DNA of 5,585 nt from Patescibacteria group bacterium (GTDB lineage: Bacteria > Patescibacteriota > Gracilibacteria > UBA1369 > JAHJTR01): assembly GCA_018829865.1 (NCBI GenBank), contig JAHJTR010000073.1:1-5585 (forward strand), written 5' to 3'. The translations under genes and the position numbers were made by a program. This document shows positions 1-5,412 of the stretch, piece by piece. Under the pieces are notes generated by a model, which searched no databases, was not told the DNA's origin, and saw only the letters and a program-made list of their open reading frames with translations. How positions within the stretch are numbered: position 1 is the first letter of the stretch; every line of letters starts with the position of its first letter.

Positions 1-84
1 CCACGCAGACAAAACACTAAAATCCCCAAATTCATTATTTATTCATCTAAGCGATTAAAAAATACAAAATAACCTAAAAATAAA

Positions 85-522
85 ATGAACGACGATACAA
101 AACCAACATCACCCCTAACCGGCGGCCTCCCCCCCGGCACAGGCAAAAGCAAAAAAAAGGCTTCGGATTTCGACATCCCGGATGTTGTAAAAAAGAAACA
201 TGCCGACTTAATCCAATTGATTCTGGAAACCGAGTCAATGAATGACGAAGAAAGAGACTATTGGTTCCAAATTTTGCCAATAATGACCGACGAACAAATC
301 GAAAAATTCAGAGCAATTCTAGAAAACGAAAAAGAACAACTGGCCAAACTGGACGCCGAATACCAAGAAGAAATAGCCAAATTAAACGACAAGCACGTAG
401 ATGAATGGAAACAATTCGAAAGTGAAGAAGAACGCAGAAAAAGACAAGAAGCAGAACAAAAAGAAGCCGCATCAGACGAAGATGCCGCCGAAAAACTACT
501 TGAAGGATTAGATGAGCTCTAA
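85..522 (+). CDS. Acidic coiled-coil protein of unknown function (145 aa)
   Basis: I do not recognise a named family, although the style resembles small conserved proteins of Patescibacteria. Residues 1-28 are a low-complexity linker rich in Pro, Gly, Lys and Thr. Residues 30-50 form an amphipathic helix. Residues 53-80 carry a distinctive stretch with RDYWFQILPIMTDEQIEKF at about 57-75, the most likely conserved core. Residues 75-128 form a long, strongly charged helix of Glu/Lys/Gln type, probably a coiled coil, and the end is a short acidic segment closing in LEGLDEL. There is no signal peptide, membrane helix or cysteine, so it is probably a soluble cytoplasmic protein that oligomerises or binds a partner. 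The ATG at 85 is the only sensible start; no Shine-Dalgarno sequence precedes it, only an A-rich leader. A strong terminator follows 20 bases after the stop. The gene upstream is outside the window, so operon membership is unknown. That it is a real gene is well supported by composition and terminator; its function is not. Confidence 0.8.
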   Translation: MNDDTKPTSPLTGGLPPGTGKSKKKASDFDIPDVVKKKHADLIQLILETESMNDEERDYWFQILPIMTDEQIEKFRAILENEKEQLAKLDAEYQEEIAKLNDKHVDEWKQFESEEERRKRQEAEQKEAASDEDAAEKLLEGLDEL

Positions 523-542
523 CAATTAGGAAAAAAACACCA

Positions 543-572
543 AAAACTCCCGAAAATAACCGGGAGTTTTTT
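543..572 (+). terminator. Intrinsic terminator, probably bidirectional
   Basis: A perfect 10-bp stem pairs AAAACTCCCG (543-552) with CGGGAGTTTT (561-570) around the 8-base loop AAAATAAC, and the T-run continues to 572. It begins 20 bases after the stop of the small acidic protein gene. On the opposite strand the same stem is followed by T-rich sequence (complement of the A-run at 530-546), so it may also stop leftward transcription coming from the sortase gene. Confidence 0.88.
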
Positions 573-576
573 AATA

Positions 577-613
577 AAACACTGCAAAGGAGCATGGCTG
601 TAACCATGCTCCT
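577..613 (+). repeat. Edge repeat of the hairpin cluster (partner at 820-856)
   Basis: The 37 bases starting AAACACTGCAAAGG recur at 820-856 with two differences (584/827 and 606/849). The two copies are the outermost units of the cluster and lie in the same orientation, so the whole array is bracketed by direct repeats. Confidence 0.9.
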
Positions 614-615
614 GA

Positions 616-691
616 TTCCTTCCGTTGGAGCGGAGTTGCACTCCGCTTCTTAACGTTTTGGAGCAGAGTGCAACTCTGCTCCATCCTTTTG
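616..691 (+). repeat. 76-bp direct repeat, copy 1 (two hairpins)
   Basis: It contains the palindromes at 627-649 and 660-682 with their shared linker. It matches 744-819 at 75 of 76 positions; the only difference is T at 650 against A at 778. The first hairpin is extended by CGTT (623-626) pairing with AACG (652-655) across a two-base bulge. Confidence 0.93.
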
Positions 692-743
692 TTGGAGCAG
701 GGCTACAGCCCAACTGTTGGAGCAGGATTGCATCCTGCTCCTT

Positions 744-819
744 TTCCTTCCGTTGGAGCGGAGTTGCACTCCGCTTCATAACGTTTTGGAGCAGAGTGCA
801 ACTCTGCTCCATCCTTTTG
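744..819 (+). repeat. 76-bp direct repeat, copy 2 (two hairpins)
   Basis: This is the second copy of the block at 616-691, offset by 128 bases, containing the palindromes at 755-777 and 788-810. The near identity points to a recent duplication or to continuing homogenisation, since other units in the cluster have diverged much further. Confidence 0.93.
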
Positions 820-901
820 AAACACTACAAAGGAGCATGGCTGTAACCCTGCTCCTTTACCCACCACAAAAAACCCACCAACCACCACTCCCAACATCCA
901 C

Positions 902-1717
902 CTACTCCACAATCTCCGCAACAACAATCAGCCTCCTCAAATTAGTCCCAATCGGCACGCAAGTCATCAGCGTCAAACGGTAATCATCAGTTTGCCGCAG
1001 CACATCAACCTGATTTGGCCACACCTCTTTTTTACTCACAACCCTGTATTTAATCTCCTTCTGATTATAAAAAACAATAACTTCATCATTCACCTCAAGC
1101 TTCGGCAGCAGCACAAAAACATCCTTATATTTCCCCGGATCCCACAAATAATACGAGCTATGCCCGGTAATAAACGAATTCCCCCGAGTCCCCGGTTTCG
1201 CCGTCCCCGGATACAGCACAACCCCGCTCTTCAGCGCATTTTGAATCTGATTATCCAGCACCTTCTGATCACTTATCCCCCCATCCAAATCAATTTCATT
1301 AACCGGCACACTCAAACTGAATTTAGGAATAATTATTCGATTATCAGGAGGAGACAGCGGAATGGTCAACCCAATCTTAATCCTCACACCCGCAGATATT
1401 TGTAAGGGAGTCGCAACCTTAAGCGGCACATTCAACTCACCCGGATCATCACTAACCGCAAAAAGATTAACAGACTCGCTAGATTCATATTGCCCCAAAT
1501 AATAGCCAAATATCACCTTATACGCCGGCCAGTTCGAAACCAAAAAAGTTATCGCAAAAATCATCGTCGCAACAAGCACATACTTCAAAACCCCCACAAA
1601 ACGCCTTTTTTTAGGTTTATTGTGATCACCGAAAGTATATTCGGCGCCAACGCCCTTCTCAGCATCAAAGCACTCATCTCCATTCAAATCACTAAATTTT
1701 GAGTTATCTATTTCCAT
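902..1717 (-). CDS. Membrane-anchored sortase (cysteine transpeptidase)
   Basis: Sortases cut a sorting motif near the C terminus of exported proteins and attach the protein to a surface nucleophile; they act on the outer face of the membrane. This 271-residue protein has a charged cytoplasmic N terminus (1-40) ending in KPKKRR, one membrane helix at about 41-62, a linker, and the sortase beta-barrel from about 110 to the end. Catalytic residues are visible: His186 in NSFITGHSSYY, Cys253 in LTLMTC, and Arg261 or Arg262 just after it in TNLRRLIV. The TGHS and TC...R signatures are diagnostic. The class is uncertain; the LTLMTCVPIGT context is nearest to class D/E-like enzymes. The start ATG at 1717 has only a weak purine stretch (GAG) before it. 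It lies 39 bases downstream of the mnmA stop on the same strand, so it may be partly co-transcribed, but it also has its own promoter. No substrate with a sorting signal is encoded in the window. Confidence 0.93.
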   Translation of the reverse strand: MEIDNSKFSDLNGDECFDAEKGVGAEYTFGDHNKPKKRRFVGVLKYVLVATMIFAITFLVSNWPAYKVIFGYYLGQYESSESVNLFAVSDDPGELNVPLKVATPLQISAGVRIKIGLTIPLSPPDNRIIIPKFSLSVPVNEIDLDGGISDQKVLDNQIQNALKSGVVLYPGTAKPGTRGNSFITGHSSYYLWDPGKYKDVFVLLPKLEVNDEVIVFYNQKEIKYRVVSKKEVWPNQVDVLRQTDDYRLTLMTCVPIGTNLRRLIVVAEIVE

Positions 1718-1743
1718 AAATTAAATCTCAAAAACACTAATAA

Positions 1744-1752
1744 ATTATACCA
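1744..1752 (-). promoter_or_regulatory. Extended -10 promoter of the sortase gene
   Basis: On the minus strand the sequence reads TGGTATAAT, a perfect -10 hexamer (1744-1749) with a TGn extension. No good -35 lies at normal spacing; extended -10 promoters often do without one. Transcription would start near 1737, giving a leader of about 20 bases to the ATG at 1717. The promoter overlaps the region just after the mnmA stop codon. Confidence 0.65.
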
Positions 1753-1756
1753 TATT

Positions 1757-2854
1757 TCAGCAGATCAAACCACCACCAATCACGGTATCCCCATCATAAA
1801 ACACCACCGATTGCCCCTTAGCTATAGCCCTCACCGGCTCACAAAGCCCAATTGTCATTTTATCGTCACCAATTTTTTTAACAATACCTTTAACAGGCTT
1901 GGCATGATATCTAATAACCACATCACATTCATCTTGAATTTGCATTTTTTTATTAATGAAATGTAAATCCCGAGCCTCAACACAAGTCTCATAAAGATCG
2001 CTATCTTTCCCTACAATAAGCTCATTTTTCTCAATATTCATCCCTACAACAACCCACGGTTCTTCCTCTCCTCCCACCCTAATCCCCTTTCTCTGCCCAA
2101 TGGTATAAAACGGTAAACCTTCATGCGATCCCACAACCTTCCCCTTTAAATCAACAATTTCTCCGGCTTTTACAGATTCGGCAGGTAAATTCCTCTCCAA
2201 AAAAGGTCTAATTTTCTTTCCACTGTAAAAACAAACACCCTGACTCTCTTTTTTGGCTTTAAAAACCTCAAATCCGGCTTCCTCCGCCATAATTTTTATA
2301 TCCTCCTTCTCAAAATCACCAATCGGAAAAATAATTTTGCCTAATTGTGATTGAGTAAGAGTATAAAGGAAATAAGTCTGATCCTTACTTAAATCCTTTG
2401 ATCTCTGAAGACACAATTCATTTTTATCAGCATCATTTGGCTTAATTCGAGCATAATGACCGGTAGCTACATAATCACAACCATATTTTTTAGCCAACTC
2501 AAACAAATGCTCAAATTTTATATATTTATTACATCTCACACAAGGATTAGGAGTCATGCATTTTGAGTAATTAGCCAAAAAATCATCAACAACCCGTTTT
2601 TTAAACTCCTCTTTACAATCAACAACATAAAAAGGCGCATCATAAGAATTAGCAATATTCCGAGCTATTTGCGCACTTTCAATAGAGCAGCATTTATTTG
2701 AGGTCTCGTTCTCAGAAAAATTATTCTCGCTCCAATAAAGCATATGCACTCCTACAACATAAAACCCCTTATCCTTCAGCAACTTCATGGCAACCGAAGA
2801 ATCAACCCCTCCTGACATAGCTAACAACACGGATTTTTGCGAAATTGTATTCAT
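1757..2854 (-). CDS. mnmA: tRNA-specific 2-thiouridylase MnmA
   Basis: MnmA adds sulfur at C2 of the wobble uridine U34 in tRNAs for Lys, Glu and Gln, using ATP to adenylate the base and a persulfide relayed from a cysteine desulfurase. Counting from the ATG at 2854 the protein has 365 residues, normal for the family. The N-terminal PP-loop ATPase motif SGGVDSS is at 14-20. TPNPCVRCN at 101-109 carries the first catalytic cysteine (Cys108) and an extra Cys105. ATGHYARI is at 130-137, and the second catalytic cysteine is Cys207 in ESQGVCF. The central GQRKGI motif (253-258) and the C-terminal barrel ending GGGLI complete the fold. A TTG codon directly before this ATG (2857) could give one more residue, but ATG with AAAGAA a few bases upstream is preferred. 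It is divergent from rel and upstream of the sortase. TGA ends it at the usual family end point, supporting standard stop-codon use. Confidence 0.97.
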   Translation of the reverse strand: MNTISQKSVLLAMSGGVDSSVAMKLLKDKGFYVVGVHMLYWSENNFSENETSNKCCSIESAQIARNIANSYDAPFYVVDCKEEFKKRVVDDFLANYSKCMTPNPCVRCNKYIKFEHLFELAKKYGCDYVATGHYARIKPNDADKNELCLQRSKDLSKDQTYFLYTLTQSQLGKIIFPIGDFEKEDIKIMAEEAGFEVFKAKKESQGVCFYSGKKIRPFLERNLPAESVKAGEIVDLKGKVVGSHEGLPFYTIGQRKGIRVGGEEEPWVVVGMNIEKNELIVGKDSDLYETCVEARDLHFINKKMQIQDECDVVIRYHAKPVKGIVKKIGDDKMTIGLCEPVRAIAKGQSVVFYDGDTVIGGGLIC

Positions 2855-2861
2855 CAAATTC

Positions 2862-2891
2862 TTTACAAAATTTGCATAACTATACTATAAT
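2862..2891 (+). promoter_or_regulatory. rel promoter (plus strand)
   Basis: TTTACA (2862-2867, 5 of 6) and TATAAT (2886-2891, perfect) are spaced 18 bases apart, a strong sigma-70-type promoter. Transcription would start near 2898, leaving a leader of about 22 bases to the ATG at 2920. The -35 box begins only 7 bases beyond the mnmA start codon, and the -10 box is one base from the mnmA -10 box on the other strand. Confidence 0.72.
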
Positions 2892-2907
2892 TTTATATAA
2901 AAGACAA
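2879..2907 (-). promoter_or_regulatory. mnmA promoter (minus strand)
   Basis: On the minus strand TTGTCT (2902-2907, 4 of 6 to the -35 consensus) is followed after 17 bases by TATAGT (2879-2884, 5 of 6 to the -10 consensus). Transcription would start near 2872, about 17 bases before the ATG at 2854. An overlapping second TATAGT lies at 2884-2889. The promoter interleaves with that of rel. Confidence 0.6.
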
Positions 2908-2919
2908 CATAGCAAATTT

Positions 2920-5214
2920 ATGACAATAGATAATGTTCTCCAAGTCGCCAAGCTATATATGAGCAAAGAAAAGCTTCATAAGATTCGCAAAGCTTACGAT
3001 TTTGCCAAAAAAGCGCATGAAGGTCAAAAAAGGAAATCCGGAGAGCCATATATTCAGCATCCACTTGAAGCCGCCTATATTTTAGCAAAGATGAATTTGG
3101 ACGAAAACACGATTATCTCCTCAATTCTCCACGACGTCCCCGAAGACACGCAAAAAACGCTCAACGATATCAAGCAAGCATTCGGCGAGGAAGTTGCCTA
3201 TTTAGTGAATGGCATCACAAAAATCGCCCATGTGCATTTTAGGGTTGGAATGAGAGAAGAACAGATCGAATCTCTAAAAAAACTGCTGATTCATTGCGCT
3301 AAAGACACCAGAGTCATTCTAATCAAACTAGCCGATAGACTGCACAATATGCGCACTCTCCATCATATTAAAGAAAAAGAAAAAAGAGAGCGTATTGCCA
3401 GAGAAACCATTGAAATATATGTGCCAATTTCAAATTTGTTTGGTTTAGGAGAACTAAAGGCTCAGCTCGAGGATTTATGCTTCGAAATTTTATATAGCCA
3501 AGAATACAAAGAATACAAAAAGAAATTCTTTAAAAAATCAGTAAAACAAGAGAGACTGCTAAAAAACAGCATCAATAAACTAAAAGAAGGACTCGACAAA
3601 AATAAAATAAATGCCAAATTATCCGGAAGAAAAAAAAGCTTATACAGTATTTATAAAAAAGTTCACGACAGAGATTACAAATTGTCTCAAATCGAAGACG
3701 TCATAGGCATAAGGATAATAACCGAAAAACAAGATGATTGTTATAAAGCGCTTGGAGTTGTTCACAGCATCTTTAAACCGAAACCAAGACGTGTAAAAGA
3801 TTATATAGCAGTACCCAAGGTTAACGGTTATCAAAGTCTACACAGCACGGTTTTTGGCTTTGAAGGCACAATAACCGAAATTCAAATTCGCACGGAACAA
3901 ATGGATTTGGAAGCCGAATACGGCATCGCAGCCCACTATCTCTACAAAACCAGCAAAAAATCTGATAATCCTGCCGAAAAATGGACAAAAAAGATTCTCG
4001 ATTTCCAAAAAATAACCAAAGACGACGAAGATTTGCTTAAAAATCTCAAGCTGGATATTTTTCAAGATAGAATTTTCACCTTTACCCCAAGAGGAGACGT
4101 TATTGATCTACCTTATGGCGCCACGGCAATTGATTTTGCATACACAATTCATAGCGAAATTGGAAACAAAGCCTACAATGCCGAAATTAATGGTGAAAAC
4201 ACCTCACTTCTAACTCCACTCCATACGGGAGACATCATTAAAATCCTCACAAAACCCAAACAAAATGCCCCAGAAATCGGTTGGCTCAATTACGCAAAAA
4301 CCAATACGGCAAAAAAAAATATTAAAGAAGCATTAAGAAAGCAATCCAATAAAAATAAAATTAAATCAGGTAAAGAATTGCTGCAAAAAGAATTTAGAAA
4401 AAGTGAAAAAGAGTTCAACGATCTCAGCTACAAAGAATTCGTCACAATTTTTCGTACTTTCAAAATCAAGGACATTAAAGATTTATTCTTAAGTATCGGA
4501 GAAGGAAATATTTTACCGACAGATGTATTCAATGTACTGCGAAGAAATGCTGAAAAAAAATCTTGGATAATGAGAGTTTTGGGTCAAAAAAAGAAAAAAG
4601 AACAATTTGTAAGTATCGAACTTGAAAGCCAATGCCGCCCCTTTCAAATTGCAAAAATCATGGATGTTATCAACAATCTGAATATAAAAATAATCAAGCT
4701 GAACGCCACTGCCAAACAAAAAAAGAATTCTTTAACCACAAAACTCCTACTCGAAAACATCCCCGATGAAACAATAGATAATTTATTCGGGCAAATTGAG
4801 CAAATAACCGGCATCATATCCACAAAAAGACTATTCCCCAAACGCATGTTGCATTTCTACATTTGGGGAATCATAACAATATTGGTCTGGTCAATCAATC
4901 CGTTTTTTCTGAGCTTTCTTCCTCAATTCGGTGAGCAAAAAAGCAGAACAATTTTTCTCTATTTAGGAATAGGAATGCTTCTCGGCTCAATTTTTTATAT
5001 GAGAAATTTAGTACGAAAAAGCTTCCCCGGCCTCAGAGAGAACCGCTTCTTTTGGATTTTTTCTTTTATCATTGTCACATTTGCCTTTTTCGCCATAATC
5101 GCCGAAATAATTGCAACAAACATCCATTTCAATTGGATAGCCGTATTGGCAATAGTAACTCTCGTTTATTCCATCCTTATCTCAGAATACATCAATTACT
5201 ACTATATAGAGTAA
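2920..5214 (+). CDS. rel: Bifunctional (p)ppGpp synthetase/hydrolase (RelA/SpoT family) with C-terminal membrane domain
   Basis: This long RSH protein makes and degrades the starvation alarmone (p)ppGpp. Numbering is from the ATG at 2920 (764 aa). The HD hydrolase domain looks intact: His47, His71-Asp72, Glu75-Asp76 (ILHDVPEDT) and Asp139 (LADRLHN). The synthetase also looks intact: GRKKSLYSIY from 236, Asp260, RVKD at 291-294 (the RxKD form of bifunctional enzymes, not the ExDD of RelA), NGYQSLH at 302-308, Glu320 in TEIQIRT, and GIAAH at 335-339. The TGS domain is at about 383-444, followed by a helical region to about 555 and an ACT-like domain at about 562-638. The CC/zinc-finger domain usually found before ACT is absent: only one cysteine (572) follows TGS. 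After ACT, where family members end, about 120 more residues form four predicted membrane helices (about 646-667, 677-694, 709-732, 738-758). The frame is open further upstream to a TTG at 2845, but that would run through the promoter and the mnmA start, so the ATG is preferred. No clear Shine-Dalgarno sequence precedes it. Confidence 0.96.
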   Translation: MTIDNVLQVAKLYMSKEKLHKIRKAYDFAKKAHEGQKRKSGEPYIQHPLEAAYILAKMNLDENTIISSILHDVPEDTQKTLNDIKQAFGEEVAYLVNGITKIAHVHFRVGMREEQIESLKKLLIHCAKDTRVILIKLADRLHNMRTLHHIKEKEKRERIARETIEIYVPISNLFGLGELKAQLEDLCFEILYSQEYKEYKKKFFKKSVKQERLLKNSINKLKEGLDKNKINAKLSGRKKSLYSIYKKVHDRDYKLSQIEDVIGIRIITEKQDDCYKALGVVHSIFKPKPRRVKDYIAVPKVNGYQSLHSTVFGFEGTITEIQIRTEQMDLEAEYGIAAHYLYKTSKKSDNPAEKWTKKILDFQKITKDDEDLLKNLKLDIFQDRIFTFTPRGDVIDLPYGATAIDFAYTIHSEIGNKAYNAEINGENTSLLTPLHTGDIIKILTKPKQNAPEIGWLNYAKTNTAKKNIKEALRKQSNKNKIKSGKELLQKEFRKSEKEFNDLSYKEFVTIFRTFKIKDIKDLFLSIGEGNILPTDVFNVLRRNAEKKSWIMRVLGQKKKKEQFVSIELESQCRPFQIAKIMDVINNLNIKIIKLNATAKQKKNSLTTKLLLENIPDETIDNLFGQIEQITGIISTKRLFPKRMLHFYIWGIITILVWSINPFFLSFLPQFGEQKSRTIFLYLGIGMLLGSIFYMRNLVRKSFPGLRENRFFWIFSFIIVTFAFFAIIAEIIATNIHFNWIAVLAIVTLVYSILISEYINYYYIE

Positions 5215-5412
5215 TTAGGGCGCACTAAAAAACGCGTATCGCGGCGTTGGCTTCACCATTTTGTACCTCAACGTACCGGTGTACGTCTCGGCACAAAATG
5301 GCTTGCCGCCTTGCGATACACGTTTTTTAGCACACCCTGCTGAGTTTGGGTTTTTTGGTTTAATATGTTTTAATACTGGTGATTTTTGTATTTTTTAAGT
5401 AGCCCTAATTAC
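5211..5412. mobile_element. Candidate MITE-like element bounded by 11-bp inverted repeats
   Basis: GTAATTAGGGC at 5211-5221 is perfectly inverted as GCCCTAATTAC at 5402-5412. The left copy holds the rel stop codon (5212-5214) and the right copy holds the ychF stop codon (5409-5411). The interior has no gene: it contains a long palindrome (5218-5337) and then T-rich sequence (5338-5401). I see no target-site duplication outside the repeats and no transposase. Alternatives are a shared transcript-end structure for two converging genes, or partly chance similarity around two TAA stops. Confidence 0.5.
5218..5337. repeat. 120-nt imperfect palindrome (hairpin/cruciform) between rel and ychF
   Basis: The outer arm, with GGGC at 5218 and CTAAAAAACG at 5225-5234, pairs with 5321-5337 at 14 of 17 positions. 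GTATCGC (5236-5242) pairs with GCGATAC (5313-5319). CCATTTTGT (5256-5264) pairs with ACAAAATGG (5293-5301). The tip ACGTAC (5271-5276) pairs with GTACGT (5281-5286) around a CGGT loop. Mismatches and small bulges separate these blocks. It is far longer than a normal terminator and GC-richer than its surroundings. It may be a non-autonomous mobile element, a structured RNA or an unusual two-way transcription end; the sequence alone does not decide. Confidence 0.82.

Larger units (their letters stand above)
577..856. repeat. Cluster of eight GGAGC-headed palindromic hairpin repeats
   Basis: This fills most of the non-coding stretch between the convergent small-protein and sortase genes. Eight units of 18-24 bases start with GGAGC: 589-612, 627-649, 660-682, 694-711, 719-741, 755-777, 788-810 and 832-855. 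Most close with GCTCC or GCTTC around a TGC/GCA centre. The variable inner arms match each other within a unit: GGAGT/ACTCC, AGAGT/ACTCT, AGGAT/ATCCT and ATGG/CCAT. The unit at 694-711 has lost its outer 3' arm. The unit at 832-855 has one base change (849) that breaks a pair present in its sister at 589-612. The GGAG tetranucleotide at the head of a hairpin is typical of REP sequences mobilised by Y1 (RAYT-type) transposases; assignment to that class is inference, and no such transposase lies in the window. The hairpins could also serve as transcript ends or RNA-decay barriers for the two converging genes. Confidence 0.85.

Noticed and set aside
589..855. CRISPR array
   Set aside because: The units are palindromic, differ from one another, have irregular short gaps (about 7-21 bases) and include duplicated gaps; no leader or cas gene is seen.
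519..983. Several overlapping open frames on both strands (such as 519-812, 625-846, 703-927 and 717-983) encoding Ser/Cys/Leu-rich peptides
   Set aside because: They are translations of the palindromic repeat cluster; their repeated peptide phrases mirror the DNA repeats, and they have no start signals or protein-like composition.
992..1405. 137-codon open frame on the plus strand opposite the sortase
   Set aside because: It is antisense to a gene with clear catalytic motifs, and its His/Pro/Asn/Ile-rich composition is that of a shadow frame.
1757..1759. Possible TGA-to-glycine recoding (Gracilibacteria/SR1 code)
   Set aside because: MnmA ends naturally at this TGA, and none of the long genes uses TGA internally despite many glycines.
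1763..1768. TTGATC as a -35 box for the sortase promoter (minus strand)
   Set aside because: It is only 13 bases from the -10 box, too close; the TGn extension explains the promoter better.
2845..2919. N-terminal extension of Rel from the TTG at 2845
   Set aside because: It would run through the mnmA start region and through the rel promoter, and its residues do not resemble the family's N terminus; the ATG at 2920 fits better.
5338..5401. T-rich stretch after the long palindrome as a simple intrinsic terminator for rel
   Set aside because: No compact GC-rich stem directly precedes a T-run; the nearby structure is the long palindrome, so a conventional terminator call is not supported.
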